A stretch of DNA of 64,000 nucleotides. It comes from Cupriavidus alkaliphilus (lineage in GTDB: Bacteria; Pseudomonadota; Gammaproteobacteria; Burkholderiales; Burkholderiaceae). This document shows positions 17,987 to 28,675 of the stretch, piece after piece. How positions within the stretch are numbered: position 1 is the stretch's first letter; each line of letters begins with the position of its first letter. Below the pieces are notes generated by a model, which saw only the letters and a program-made list of their open reading frames with translations, ran no database searches and was not told the DNA's origin. A program made the position numbers and the translations under genes. Where the stretch lies: positions 1 to 64,000 of the forward strand of contig NZ_FMAD01000002.1 in NCBI RefSeq assembly GCF_900094595.1, in the 5' to 3' direction.

Positions 17987-18457
17987 TCAAGACTCCCGCC
18001 CGCCTTCCCCCCGCGTCGGCAACCGCACCATCCACACACTGACCCCCACCGCGCACGCCAGCAACGCCGCCGACACCAGCGGCCGTCCGCGCAGCAGCCA
18101 CGCCGTGGTCCCCATCGACAGCCACATCATCGACAGCGCCAGGCATTTCGCCTTGAACGGGATGCTGCGGTGCCGCTGCCAGTCGCTGACCAGCGGACCG
18201 AAGCGCGGATGCCCCAGCAGCCATTCATGGAAGCGCTGCGAGCCGCGCGCGAAGCAGGCCGCGGCCAGCAGCACGAACGGCGTGGTCGGCAGCACCGGCA
18301 GGAAGATGCCGACCACGCCCAGCAGCAGGCACAGCCCGCCCAGTGCCACCCAGACGGCGCGCAGCACGCGCTGGCGGTGGCTCAGCACGGCTTCGGGATC
18401 GGGATCGGGCGAAAGGTCGGGAGTGGAAGGCGGCAATGGTCGGAAAAAGGCCGCCAA
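17987..18457 (-). CDS. DUF454/YbaN-family inner-membrane protein
   Basis: The 156-residue protein shows the YbaN/DUF454 layout: an acidic and proline-rich N-terminal tail, a double hydrophobic segment ALGGLCLLLGVVGIFLPVLPTTPFVLLAAACFARGS (in parts LPTTPF and AACFARGS are the family motif), the LLGHPRFGPLV motif, and two short hydrophobic segments at the C-terminus. Function is unknown; it is an inner-membrane protein. It follows the nitronate monooxygenase gene with 21 bases between, so they may share a transcript. Confidence 0.82.
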   Translation of the reverse strand: MAAFFRPLPPSTPDLSPDPDPEAVLSHRQRVLRAVWVALGGLCLLLGVVGIFLPVLPTTPFVLLAAACFARGSQRFHEWLLGHPRFGPLVSDWQRHRSIPFKAKCLALSMMWLSMGTTAWLLRGRPLVSAALLACAVGVSVWMVRLPTRGEGGRES

Positions 18458-18478
18458 AGCGGCCCGGTGAGGGATCGG

Positions 18479-19456
18479 TTAGCGCGCGATGCCCAGCCGC
18501 GCCTTGGCAGCATCGTACTCCGCCTTCATGCGCGCAACGATTTCGCCGGCGCCGGGGATGTCGTGGATCTGGCCCACGCCCTGGCCGGCGCCCCAGATAT
18601 CCTTCCACGCCTTGGCCTTGGAGGCGCCGCTGGAGAAGTCCATCTTGGTCTTGTCGGCCACCGGCAGATTGTCCGGATCCAGGCCCGCGTTGCTGATGCT
18701 CTCGCGGATGTAGTTGCCGTGCACCCCGGTGAACAGGTTGGTGTAGACGATATCGGCGGCGGCCGAGCTGGTGATCGACTGCTTGTATGACTCCGCCGCA
18801 TGCGCCTCCTGCGAGGCGATGAAGCGCGTGCCCACGTAGGCAAAGTCGGCGCCCATGGCCTGCGCGGCCAGCACCGCCTCGCCGGTGGCGATCGAGCCCG
18901 ACAGCGCGATCGGGCCGTCGAAGATCTTGCGCACCTCGCCCACCAGCGCGAACGGCGACAGCATGCCGGCATGGCCGCCGGCGCCCGCCGCGACCAGGAT
19001 CAGGCCGTCGACGCCGGCCTCGATCGCCTTCTCGGCATGGCGCAGGCTGATCACGTCGTGCAGCACGATGCCGCCGTAGCTGTGCACCGCGTCGATCAGC
19101 TCCCGGGGCGGCGCGCGCAGCGAGGTGATGAAGATCGGCACCTTGTGCTCCACGCAGACCTTGACGTCATGCTCCAGGCGCGCGTTGGAGGCGTGCACGA
19201 TCTGGTTGACCGCGACCGGGCCTACGGGTGCGCCGGGATTGGCGGCCTTGAAGGCCGCCAGTTCGTCGCCGATGCGGGTCAGCCACTCGTCGAGCAGCTC
19301 GGCCGGGCGCGCATTGAGCGCGGGGAACGAGCCGACGATGCCGGCCTTGCACTGCGCCAGCACCAGTTCCGGGTAGCTGACGATGAACATGGGCGAGGCA
19401 ATCACGGGCAGGGCCAGGTTCTGCAGGGCCTGGGGCAGTTGCTTGGCGGCGGGCAT
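18479..19456 (-). CDS. Nitronate monooxygenase (2-nitropropane dioxygenase family)
   Basis: An FMN-dependent TIM-barrel enzyme of 325 residues. It begins at LALPVIASPMFIVSYPELVLAQCKAGIVGSFPA, the family opening, shows the FMN phosphate site GAGGHAG near the middle (VAAGAGGHAGMLSPFALV), GSIATGEAVLAAQAMGADFAYVGTRF, and a TTSSAA-like tail. Nitronate monooxygenases oxidise alkyl nitronates, including propionate-3-nitronate, or serve detoxification. The start at 19456 was chosen over an upstream ATG because AGGAG precedes it. A TetR-type palindrome covers the region just after a TATAAT -10, so it is probably repressed by a TetR-family protein encoded elsewhere. Confidence 0.88.
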   Translation of the reverse strand: MPAAKQLPQALQNLALPVIASPMFIVSYPELVLAQCKAGIVGSFPALNARPAELLDEWLTRIGDELAAFKAANPGAPVGPVAVNQIVHASNARLEHDVKVCVEHKVPIFITSLRAPPRELIDAVHSYGGIVLHDVISLRHAEKAIEAGVDGLILVAAGAGGHAGMLSPFALVGEVRKIFDGPIALSGSIATGEAVLAAQAMGADFAYVGTRFIASQEAHAAESYKQSITSSAAADIVYTNLFTGVHGNYIRESISNAGLDPDNLPVADKTKMDFSSGASKAKAWKDIWGAGQGVGQIHDIPGAGEIVARMKAEYDAAKARLGIAR

Positions 19457-19500
19457 GGGGTCTCCTGAACTACGGGCGGGCACCTTGTCGTGCCCTAAAT

Positions 19501-19519
19501 GAACGGTCGTTCGATTATA
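19501..19519 (-). promoter_or_regulatory. TetR-type operator overlapping the nitronate monooxygenase promoter
   Basis: GAACGGTCGTTC (19501-19512) is palindromic except for the central GT. On the minus strand a perfect TATAAT (plus-strand 19514-19519) lies immediately upstream, so the operator covers the likely start of transcription. This GAACG-N2-CGTTC form is typical of TetR/AcrR-family operators. No TetR gene lies next to it in the window. Confidence 0.55.
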
Positions 19520-19581
19520 GGGAGTTTCAGCGCGGTCACGTTAGAAGCCCAAGTCTATGCCGGTCAGGCAGGCGTGTGGCG

Positions 19582-21024
19582 CTATGCCGCCGGCAGCACC
19601 AGTTCGGCCAGCGCGCCGCCGCCCGGGCGGTTGGCGAGCGTCACGCCGCCATGATGCAACGTTGCGACTTCCCGCGCAAAGCACAGGCCCAGGCCGGTGC
19701 TCTTGTCCGCACCGTGCGGGCGCGGCAGCGAGTAGAAGCGCTCGAACACGCGCGGCAGCGCGTAGTCGGGAATGCCGGGACCGTGGTCGGCCACGGCAAT
19801 GGCCAGTGCGTCGCCGCGGCGTTGCAGCCGCACCGTGACCGCGGTGCCCGGCGGGGCGAAGTCGATCGCGTTGTCGAGCAGGTTGGCGATGGCCTGGCGC
19901 AGCAGGAACGGGTCGCCGGCGACGTGGCCGGCGGCGGGACCAGACCCGGCCTCGGCCTCGCATTGCAGCGCAACGCCGCGCTGTCGCGCGCGCGGCTCCA
20001 GCTCGGCGCACAGCTGCGCCAGCAGCGGCGCCAGCGCCACCGGCTCGCGCACCTCCAGACGCTGGCGCTGTTCCACCTCGGCCAGCGCCAGCAGCTTGCG
20101 GATCATGGTTTCCAGCCGTCCCGACTGGGTCCGGATATTGGCGACGAAGCGCTGGCGGTCGGCCGCCGGCATCTCTTCCTGCAGCAGCTCCGCGGCGCCG
20201 CCGATGGCGGCCAGCGGGCTCTTCATCTCGTGGGTCAGCGTGTGGATGTAGTGCTCGACATACTGCTTGTCCTCCAGGCGCTCGCGCATGCCCTGCACCG
20301 CGCGCCCCAGTTCGGCCAGTTCGCCCGCGCCGCGCAGCGGCATCTCGGCGCGCTCGCCGGCCGCCACCGCGCGCGCGTAGCCGCGCAGGCGGCTCAATCC
20401 ATGCATCAGCCACAGCGTGCAGGCCAGCCCGATCACGCACGCGGTGCCGATCAGCAGGCCGCCGTAGAGCAGGATCTTGCGCTGGCTGCGCGCGATGAAC
20501 GGCGTCATCGCCGCATTGGGCTTGGCCACGGTCAGCACGCCGACGATGCGCTCGCCATCGCGCACCGGCGCGGCCACGTGCATCACCGTGCTGGCCTCGT
20601 CGGCGGGGTCGGCGCGCGTGCTGCGCGCGCCGTACTTGCCGCGCAGCGTCAGGTAGACGTCGTTCCAGCGCGAGTAGTCGCGGCCCACGTCGGTACCGGT
20701 GGAGTCGAAGCGCACGATGCCGCTGGCATCGGTGACGTAGACGCGGTAGCCGATGCTGTCCTTGTGCAGCCCCGAGACCTCGGCATTGACCGGCACCTCG
20801 CGCAGTGCCGCCATATGCCGCGCGAAGTCGCCGTCGGCGATGCGGCCGGCCTTGAGGTCGTCGGCGGCCAGCGCGGCCAGCACGTGCGCGGTATCGATCA
20901 GCGTGTCTTCCATGGCCTGGCGCACGCCCGGCTTGACCTCCTGCACGAACACGCGCAGCGTCAGCACCGTGGCCAGGCCCACGATCAGGAAAAAGCCGAA
21001 GAAGATGCGCAGGCCGATATGCAT
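19582..21024 (-). CDS. creC: CreC-like sensor histidine kinase
   Basis: A 480-residue membrane sensor kinase. A first TM helix (residues 7-27) precedes a periplasmic domain with the CreC-typical YRVYVTDASGIVRFDS and an ARSTRADPADE stretch; a second TM spans about 184-208, then HAMP, the HisKA box HTLTHEMKSPLAAIGG with His265, and HATPase motifs NLLDNAIDFAPPG, DHGPGIP, STGLGLC. CreC pairs with CreB and in enterobacteria responds to growth on minimal medium; in pseudomonads it is linked to beta-lactam response and cell-wall stress. It is downstream of creB by nine bases. creD is not present in the window. Signals in this species are unknown. Confidence 0.9.
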   Translation of the reverse strand: MHIGLRIFFGFFLIVGLATVLTLRVFVQEVKPGVRQAMEDTLIDTAHVLAALAADDLKAGRIADGDFARHMAALREVPVNAEVSGLHKDSIGYRVYVTDASGIVRFDSTGTDVGRDYSRWNDVYLTLRGKYGARSTRADPADEASTVMHVAAPVRDGERIVGVLTVAKPNAAMTPFIARSQRKILLYGGLLIGTACVIGLACTLWLMHGLSRLRGYARAVAAGERAEMPLRGAGELAELGRAVQGMRERLEDKQYVEHYIHTLTHEMKSPLAAIGGAAELLQEEMPAADRQRFVANIRTQSGRLETMIRKLLALAEVEQRQRLEVREPVALAPLLAQLCAELEPRARQRGVALQCEAEAGSGPAAGHVAGDPFLLRQAIANLLDNAIDFAPPGTAVTVRLQRRGDALAIAVADHGPGIPDYALPRVFERFYSLPRPHGADKSTGLGLCFAREVATLHHGGVTLANRPGGGALAELVLPAA

Positions 21025-21033
21025 GGCGCGCGC

Positions 21034-21726
21034 TCAGGGCCCCAGCGAATAGCCCATGCCGCGATGGGTCCGGATGCGCTCGGCGCCCTCGGCGGACACC
21101 TCGCGCAGCTTGGCGCGCAGGGTCTTGATATGGGTGTCGACGGTGCGGTCGCTGGTGTCGAGCGCGCCCGCCCACACCCCGTCCATCAGCTGCGCGCGCG
21201 AGTAGATGCGGCCCGGATGCGCCACCAGCCAGGCCAGCAGCAGGTATTCGTAGCGCGTCAGCGCCAGCCAGTGGCCGTGGTAGGCCAGGCGGGCGCCGTC
21301 CTGGTCGTGGGTGAAGCCGGCCGCCTCGCCGGGTTTTGCCGTGGCGCCGCCGCGGGCCCGGCGCAGGATGGCGCGCACGCGCGCGGCCAGTTCGCGCGGC
21401 GAGAACGGCTTGACCACGTAGTCGTCGGCGCCGATCTCCAGTCCGACGATGCGGTCGATCTCTTCGTGGCGCGCGGTCAGGAAGATCACCGGCGCATCGC
21501 TGAAGGTGCGCAGCGTGCGGCAGACCTCGAAGCCGCTCAGGTCCGGCAGCCCCACGTCCAGGATCACCAGGTCGGCCCGCGCGGCGCGCAGGCACGCGAG
21601 CGCGTCGCCGCCCACCGTGCAGTGCTCGGCCAGCATGCCGTCGGTGCGCAGGGCATAGAGGATGGTGTCGGCGATGGCCTGCTCGTCTTCCACCACCAGG
21701 ATGCGCGGTTGTTCCATGCCAGGCAT
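21034..21726 (-). CDS. creB: CreB-like response regulator (OmpR family)
   Basis: A 230-residue protein with a receiver domain (acidic pair ED in VVEDEQ, phospho-acceptor Asp about 57 in VILDVGLPD, Lys near 105 in VVKPFSP) and an OmpR-type winged helix ending DTHIKTLRAKLREVSAEGAERIRTHRGMGYSL. The YVVKPFSPRELAARVRA linker and the pairing with CreC support CreB. The exact start is either 21726 or the ATG nine bases inside (MEQPRIL); both lie 9-18 bases after the stop of the upstream flavoprotein gene, so creB may be cotranscribed with it. Confidence 0.9.
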   Translation of the reverse strand: MPGMEQPRILVVEDEQAIADTILYALRTDGMLAEHCTVGGDALACLRAARADLVILDVGLPDLSGFEVCRTLRTFSDAPVIFLTARHEEIDRIVGLEIGADDYVVKPFSPRELAARVRAILRRARGGATAKPGEAAGFTHDQDGARLAYHGHWLALTRYEYLLLAWLVAHPGRIYSRAQLMDGVWAGALDTSDRTVDTHIKTLRAKLREVSAEGAERIRTHRGMGYSLGP

Positions 21727-21735
21727 TTTAGCCGT

Positions 21736-22860
21736 TCAGGCGCTGGCCGCCGCCCGCGCCGGCGGTGCCGGTTCCGCGCCGCGCCGGTGGAAATAGACCT
21801 GCTCCGCGGCCCGGCGCAGCGGCGGCGAATACAGCATCAGGTCGAACGGCCAGTCGCACTGGAAGCGCTCGAACATCCAGCGCAGCGCGCGCTTGGCGCG
21901 AAAGCGCGGTGCGCTGGCGCTGGCCACGGCTTCCGGTGCCGGCCCGCCGCGCAGCAGGTGCGCGGCCACCGCGTGGCCGACCGACTCGCCGTGGGCAAAG
22001 GCATAGTGGATGCCGCCCGCAGTAAGCGGCGACACGATACCCGCGGCGTCGCCGGTCAGGATCACGCCGTCGCGCGCCAGCGGCGACACCGGGCCGCCGC
22101 ACGGGATCAGCCCGGCGCGCGTCGCGGCCGGCTGCGTCAGCTGCGGCAGGCCGGCGCGCTCGCGCACATGCGCCAGCAGGCCGTCCAGGTCCGGTGCGCG
22201 GCCGCGCCGCGGCAGGTAGCGCAGCGCCAGCCCGGCCTGCACGCCGGTGGGGTTCTGCGCGATCCAGCCGATATAGCCGGGCGCGAAGCGGCGCGTGATG
22301 AAGCAGTGCAGCGCGCCGGGCTCTGGCAGCGCCAGTCCCGGGAACTCGTACTCCACGCCATACAAAACGCTGTGCACGCGCCCCAGCCCGGCACATTGCG
22401 CCACGCGCGACTGCGCGCCATCGGCGCCAACCAGATAGCGCGCGAGGCCCACACCGGTGACATGCCAGCCGCCGTGGCGCGGCACCGCGCCGACGAAGGC
22501 CTGGCCCAGCCGCAGCTCGACTCGGTGGCGCACCAGTTCGGCGGCCAGCCAGCGCATCAGGCGCGGCGTGTCGGTGGTGTGGAAGTAATAGCCGGGTGCG
22601 CTCAGGTTCAGGCTGCGCAGCCGCGGCGAGTACAGCTTCACCTGCTCGACGCGATGCACGCAATCGGCCGGCGCCTGGCCCAGCCAGGTCTGCTCGATCG
22701 CTTCCTTGACCAGGATGCCGGTGGTGTGGAGCTTGTCGCCCGGATCGGTCTTGCGTTCCAGCACCAGCACGCGCAGGCCCGCGCGCGCGGCGGCCAGGGC
22801 GCAGGCGGCGCCGGCAAAGCTGGCGCCGGCGATGACGAGGTCGTAGTCGAAGGAGGGCAT
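21736..22860 (-). CDS. FAD-dependent oxidoreductase, geranylgeranyl-reductase-like
   Basis: The 374-residue flavoprotein opens with YDLVIAGASFAGAACALAAARAGLRVLVLERK, a dinucleotide-binding Rossmann fold with the last Gly of the pattern as Ala, and ends its FAD site with GVILTGDAAGIVSPLTAGGIHYA. This combination (GGR/BchP type with the GDAAGxxxPLTxGGI motif) marks geranylgeranyl-reductase or related oxidoreductases. The substrate is unknown; saturation of a polyprenyl or lipid is typical of the family. The ATG at 22860 was chosen since the Rossmann fold starts immediately and a GGAAA site precedes it; longer versions add a basic non-conserved tail. It is upstream of creBC on the same strand. 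Confidence 0.75.
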   Translation of the reverse strand: MPSFDYDLVIAGASFAGAACALAAARAGLRVLVLERKTDPGDKLHTTGILVKEAIEQTWLGQAPADCVHRVEQVKLYSPRLRSLNLSAPGYYFHTTDTPRLMRWLAAELVRHRVELRLGQAFVGAVPRHGGWHVTGVGLARYLVGADGAQSRVAQCAGLGRVHSVLYGVEYEFPGLALPEPGALHCFITRRFAPGYIGWIAQNPTGVQAGLALRYLPRRGRAPDLDGLLAHVRERAGLPQLTQPAATRAGLIPCGGPVSPLARDGVILTGDAAGIVSPLTAGGIHYAFAHGESVGHAVAAHLLRGGPAPEAVASASAPRFRAKRALRWMFERFQCDWPFDLMLYSPPLRRAAEQVYFHRRGAEPAPPARAAASA

Positions 22861-22954
22861 GGCGGTTTCCGGATAGCGAAGGGCTCCAGTCTGGCCAGCC
22901 GGGGTGAGGGCAATGTGTGGCGGGTGTGAAGCGGCGCGGCGGCGCCGATGCGGC

Positions 22955-22981
22955 AAAAAAAATGCCCCGCATGCGCGGGGC
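22955..22981 (-). terminator. Rho-independent terminator after dctD
   Basis: On the minus strand GCCCCGC (22981-22975) pairs with GCGGGGC (22970-22964) and runs into eight T residues (plus-strand A-tract 22955-22962). It closes the dctA-dctB-dctD run. Confidence 0.88.
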
Positions 22982-23099
22982 CATCAATTACCACGAAGAC
23001 TGATACACACGGCGGGCACCTGCCAATGCCGCAGCCGCACACGAAGGATAGGCCGCCAATGTGACGGCGCCGTGGCAGCGCGATGAACCGCGCATGACA

Positions 23100-24433
<1,334 letters not shown>

Positions 24434-24437
<4 letters not shown>

Positions 24438-26431
24438 GGTGACGCGGAAACCGATGGCGCGGGATCGATGGCGGGCGCGCGCGCCAGCACCAGCGTAAAC
24501 TGCGCGCCGCCGCCGGGGACGTTGGCGACGCTGAGCTGGCCGCCGAACTCGCGCACGATCGACGATGAGATCGCCAGCCCCAGGCCCAGTCCCTGGCCGG
24601 TTTCCTTGGTGGTGAAAAAGGGTTCGAACAGGCGCGGCAGGGCTTCCGGCGCGATGCCGGTGCCGTTGTCGCGCACGACGATGGTGACGGCATGCTCGCC
24701 GGCCTGCACTTCCAGCTCGATGCGGCCCTGCGCCGGCGCGGCCGCGGCGATGGCATCGAGCGCATTGCCGATCAGATTCAGCAGCACCTGCTCCAGCTTG
24801 AGCTCGTCAGCGCGCACGCAGAGGCCCGGCACGGCATCCAGGCCGGCAAGGTCGATCGTGACCGCGCCCAGCCGCGGCGCCAGCAGCGCCAGCACGTGGT
24901 CGACGGCCGCGCGCAGCGCCACCGGCCGCTGCACCGGACGCGCCTTGCCGGCAAACAGCTTGAGCTGGCCGGTGATCTTGCCCATGCGTTCGGTCAGGTC
25001 GGCAATCGCCGTCAGGTTGCCCTCGGCCGCGTCCAGCTGGCCGCGCGCCAGCAGCACGCGGGTGTTGTCCGAGAACGTGCGCAGCGCCGCCAGCGGCTGG
25101 TTCAGCTCATGCGTGATGCCGGCCGCCATCTGTCCCAGCGCGGCCAGCTTGCTGGCCTGCACCAGCTCGTCCTGCGCCGCGCGCAGCTCGCTTTCGGCGC
25201 GGGTGCGCTCGGCCACTTCGTCTTCCAGCTTCTCGTTGATCGCCATCAGGTCGGCGGTGCGGGCCTCGACGCGGCGCTCCAGCTGGTCGTAGGCGGCTTC
25301 CAGCAAACGGCGGCTGTACTGCATGTCGCGCGCGCGCTGGCGGCGCTGGCGCCAGTTGACCAGCAGCAGGCAGATGCAGGCATAGGCCAGCGCCGCGGCC
25401 ACGGTGGCGTTGCGCGCGTTGGCCAGCACCGGGTCCAGCGGCGCCATCACCTGCATGGTCCAGCCGGCGGGGCCCACGGTGCGGTTCAGCTCCAGGTAGC
25501 GGTCGGCGCGTTCGGCGCCGTCCGGCGCGAAGGTGGTGCGCCCGGCCGTGGCCTCGTCGCGCACCCGCACCAGGCGCGCGCCGTGCGCCAGCGTGGTATC
25601 GGCCAGCCAGCGCGTGACCGGCGACGCCAGCGGTTCCAGCGGCAGCGGCGTCACCGCGCGCCCGTGGTACTGGCGGGTCTGCTCGATTTCCGCGCGCAGC
25701 GCCGGCGGCAGCGGGCGCAGCGTGCGGTACTGCCATGCCGACACCGACGACAGGAAGATCACGCCGTGGTCGTCGCTGACCATCAGCGGTTCGGCGCCGC
25801 TGCCGGCGCGCTGGAACCACTCCAGGTTGAGCTTGACCACGGTCACGCCGATGACCTTGCCACCGGCCTCGATCGGCTGCGCGATGTAGTAGCCGGGTTC
25901 GTCGCTGGTGATGCCGATGGCGTAGAAGCGCCCCATCTTGCCGCCCGCGGCGGTCTGGAAGTAGGGGCGGAAGCGGTAGTCGGTGCCGACGAAGCTGCCG
26001 GGCTGGCCGTGGTTGCTGGCCGCCAGCGCGATGCCGTTGGCCGCGATCACATAGGTCGCCGACGCATGCGCGCGCCGGTTGACCTCGGCCAGGTACTGGT
26101 TGGCGGCGGCGACGCGCTGCGCGTCGTCGGGGGCGGCGAGCAGCCCGCGCACGAAGGGATGGAGCGATACCAGCGCGGGCAGGAACTCGTAGCGGTCGAG
26201 CGTGCTTTCGAGCGTGGCGGCGTAGCGGTCGGCGCGCGTCGCGGTGCCTTGCTGCAGGCTGGCCAGGCCGCGCTGGACCGAGACCAGCCAGGTCAGCGCG
26301 CACAGCAGCAGCAGGCCCGCGGCCAGCGCGACGGCAAAGCCCCACCAGCGCCCGCTGCCGGCCGCCGGCGCGTGCACCGGCCGGGTGGCGGCGGGATCAT
26401 GCACGGCGAGAAAGTCGTCGGAGTGGGGCAT
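24434..26431 (-). CDS. dctB: DctB-like sensor histidine kinase (C4-dicarboxylates)
   Basis: From the ATG at 26431 the protein has 665 residues. TM1 is near residues 28-50, followed by a large periplasmic double-PAS sensor with the DctB-like stretch YVIAANGIALAASNHGQPGSFVGTDYRFRPYF and a second TM around ALAYACICLLLVNW. Then a coiled coil (ARTADLMAINEKLEDEVAERTRAESEL), the H-box AAGITHELNQPLAALRTF, and the catalytic motifs NLIGNALDAI, DNGTGI, GQGLGLGLAISSSI. It senses external succinate, fumarate or malate together with DctA in well-known systems. The start at 26431 was chosen over 26536 because the extra stretch has no homology-like features and TM1 then lies close to the N-terminus. The gene is 64 bases after dctA. 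Confidence 0.9.
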
Positions 26432-26495
26432 CGGCGCGCGCGAGGGGTGTCGCGCCGATGATACCCGCTGGCGCGCGGCCGCAGGCGCGGTCGTT

Positions 26496-27797
26496 TCAGG
26501 CGGCGCGCTGGCCGGCTTCGCCAAGCGTATCGGCATCGTCGCCGGCGCCGTGCTGCAGCACGCGCGCCAGGCGCTTGCGGTCCAGCTCGCGTTCCCACGC
26601 CGACACCACCACCGTGGCCACGCCGTTGCCGATGATGTTGGTCAGCGCGCGGCACTCGCTCATGAAGCGGTCGATGCCCAGGATCAGCACCATGCCCGCC
26701 ACCGGGATGGTCGGCACCACCGCCAGCGTCGCCGCCAGCGTGATGAAGCCCGAGCCGGTCACGCCGCTGGCGCCCTTGGAGGTGATCATCGCCACCGCCA
26801 GGATGGTCAGCTGCTGCATCAGCGTCAGTTCGATGCCGGTGGCCTGCGCGATGAAGATCACCGCCATGGTCATGTAGATGTTGGTGCCATCCAGGTTGAA
26901 CGAGTAGCCGGTCGGCACCACCAGGCCCACCACCGACTTGGAGCAGCCCAGTTTCTCCAGCTTTTCCATCATGTGCGGCAGCGCCGCCTCGGACGAGCTG
27001 GTGCCCAGCACGATCAGCAGTTCTTCCTTGATGTACGAGATAAAGCGCACGATGCTGAAGCCGGTCATGCGCGCGATCGTGCCCAGCACCACCAGCACGA
27101 ACACGATGGCGGTGAAGTAGAAGGTGCCGATCAGCTTGAGCAGCGGCACCAGCGAGCCCAGACCGTACTTGCCGATGGTGAACGCCATCGCGCCGAAGGC
27201 GCCGATCGGGGCCACCTTGGTGATCACGTGGACGATGTGGAAGAACACCTTCGAGACCTGCTCGATCAGTTGCACCACGATGCGGGCGCGCTCGCCCAGC
27301 ACCGCCAGCGCGGCGCCGAAGAACAGCGACACCAGCAGGATCTGCAGGATGTCGCCGTTGGCGAAGGCGCTGAACACGGTGTCGGGGATGATGTGCATCA
27401 GGAACTCGACCGTGCTCTGGCCGTGCGCCTTCGACACGTACTGGGCGATGGCCTTGGTGTCGAGCGTGGCCGGGTCGATGTTGAAGCCCACCCCTGGCTT
27501 GAGCAGGTGCGCGGCGCCCAGCCCGATCAGCAGCGCGAAGGTCGACACCACCTCGAAGTACAGCAGCGCCTTGCCGCCGACGCGGCCGACCTTCTTCATG
27601 TCGCTCATGCCGGCGATGCCGGTGACCACGGTACAGAAGATGATCGGGCCGATGATCATCTTGATCAGCTTGATGAAGCCATCGCCCAGCGGCTTCATGG
27701 CGACGCCGGTGTCGGGCCAGAAGTGGCCGAGCAGGATGCCGATGCAGATGGCGAACAGGACCTGCACGTACAGGATCTTGTAGAAGGGTTTCCTCAT
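26496..27797 (-). CDS. dctA: C4-dicarboxylate:cation symporter DctA
   Basis: A 433-residue DAACS-family transporter with the N-terminus [27 protein letters not shown] (in parts ILLGHFWP), GMKPLGD-like [36 protein letters not shown] (serine-rich re-entrant loop) and [13 protein letters not shown], all DctA hallmarks. It imports succinate, fumarate and malate with protons or sodium. It starts a divergent region with a sigma54 -24/-12 element positioned 88-102 bases before its ATG, and tandem palindromes further upstream. dctB and dctD follow on the same strand, so the transporter and its regulators form one block. Confidence 0.95.
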   Translation of the reverse strand: MRKPFYKILYVQVLFAICIGILLGHFWPDTGVAMKPLGDGFIKLIKMIIGPIIFCTVVTGIAGMSDMKKVGRVGGKALLYFEVVSTFALLIGLGAAHLLKPGVGFNIDPATLDTKAIAQYVSKAHGQSTVEFLMHIIPDTVFSAFANGDILQILLVSLFFGAALAVLGERARIVVQLIEQVSKVFFHIVHVITKVAPIGAFGAMAFTIGKYGLGSLVPLLKLIGTFYFTAIVFVLVVLGTIARMTGFSIVRFISYIKEELLIVLGTSSSEAALPHMMEKLEKLGCSKSVVGLVVPTGYSFNLDGTNIYMTMAVIFIAQATGIELTLMQQLTILAVAMITSKGASGVTGSGFITLAATLAVVPTIPVAGMVLILGIDRFMSECRALTNIIGNGVATVVVSAWERELDRKRLARVLQHGAGDDADTLGEAGQRAA

Positions 27798-27884
27798 GAT
27801 GTCGTCCTCGGTGTTGACCGTACCCGGGCGGGTCCGCGCGGGCGCGCGCCGTCACGCTTGCGGCGCGTTCAGGGGCGGGAATTC

Positions 27885-27899
27885 GCAACCGGCATGCCA
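27885..27899 (-). promoter_or_regulatory. Sigma54 -24/-12 promoter of dctA
   Basis: On the minus strand TGGCAT-N5-TTGC (plus 27899 to 27885) matches the sigma54 consensus TGGCAC-N5-TTGC with one mismatch and exact spacing. It precedes dctA by about 75 bases of leader, and the operon encodes its own sigma54 activator, DctD. A 23-bp imperfect dyad (CAACCGGT/ACTGGTTG, 27903-27925) abuts it on the upstream side. Confidence 0.8.
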
Positions 27900-27964
27900 G
27901 TCCAACCGGTATTGCTAACTGGTTGATTCACAAGGAAAGGCAGGCGGCGGGCGCGCGCCGGGCC

Positions 27965-28011
27965 TCCGGGATTCCGGAATCCCGGACGGGGCGGCTCCGG
28001 CGATCCGGAAT
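27965..28011 (-). promoter_or_regulatory. Candidate tandem DctD enhancer (upstream activating sites)
   Basis: A perfect 22-bp palindrome lies at 27965-27986 with core ATTCCGGAAT (27971-27980). A second copy of the core, GATCCGGAAT, is at 28002-28011, centre-to-centre 31 bp or three helical turns. The centres are about 76 and 107 bp upstream of the -24 box, usual for a sigma54 activator. Two tandem DctD sites are known at rhizobial dctA. Confidence 0.55.
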
Positions 28012-28187
28012 GGCGGGTCGGCATGGGGTGCGCGAGGCGCCACCCGGCAGCGGCCCGGGGTGCATGGCGCTGTGCGCAAAGCTGCCGCAGATCGCGGCCG
28101 CGCCCTCGCAACGCCGTATAATTCCAAGCTTCCGTTCAATCCCGTCCGGGCCGTGCCGCCGTCCGGGGCCGTCTTCACACCGTACGC

Positions 28188-28508
28188 ATGCGCAGCTACT
28201 ACCAGCACCACGTCTTTTTCTGCCTGAACCAGCGCGAGGCCGGCGAGAACTGCTGCGCCAACTACAACGCCAAGGCCATGCAGGAATACGCCAAGAAGCG
28301 CTGCAAGGAACTGGGCATCGCCGGCGGCGAAGGCCGCGTGCGCATCAACAAGGCGGGCTGCCTGAACCGCTGTGAACTCGGCCCGGTGCTGGTGGTCTAC
28401 CCCGAGGCCATCTGGTACACCTATGTCGACGAGCATGACATCGATGAAATCATCGACAGCCACCTGCTCAAGGGCAAGCCGGTCGAGCGGCTGATGGTGG
28501 ACCGCTGA
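28188..28508 (+). CDS. Thioredoxin-like [2Fe-2S] ferredoxin
   Basis: The 106-residue protein belongs to the thioredoxin-fold (2Fe-2S) ferredoxin family. It opens YYQHHVFFCLNQREAGENCCANYNAKAMQEYAKKR and its C-terminal half has INKAGCLNRCELGPVLVVYPEAIWY. The cysteines at about 12, 22/23, 58 and 62 match the spacing of the cluster ligands (CX~10C ... GCLNRC). Its redox partner is unknown. The short CDS runs from an ATG at 28188 without a strong ribosome site. It precedes a hairpin terminator and is divergent from dctA; it is probably transcribed alone. Confidence 0.85.
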   Translation: MRSYYQHHVFFCLNQREAGENCCANYNAKAMQEYAKKRCKELGIAGGEGRVRINKAGCLNRCELGPVLVVYPEAIWYTYVDEHDIDEIIDSHLLKGKPVERLMVDR

Positions 28509-28530
28509 TGGCGGCGCACTGAACGAACCG

Positions 28531-28556
28531 AAGCCGGCCTATGCCGGCTTGTTGCT
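28531..28556 (+). terminator. Hairpin terminator after the ferredoxin gene
   Basis: AAGCCGGC (28531-28538) and GCCGGCTT (28543-28550) with a CTAT loop, then GTTGCTTT. Confidence 0.7.
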
Positions 28557-28675
28557 TTACCCCTGTTCCACTGTCGCCAATGCCATGCCCCGCCGCCCGC
28601 CAGCCGGACGGTTTTTTCATTTTTGCCCGGGCTTTGCGCCGGGCGCTTGCTTGACCGCCACCCTGACCGCCCATC

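Noticed and set aside
19576..22929. 1117-residue plus-strand frame across creC, creB and the flavoprotein
   Set aside because: Antisense shadow; the minus-strand proteins have clear domains.
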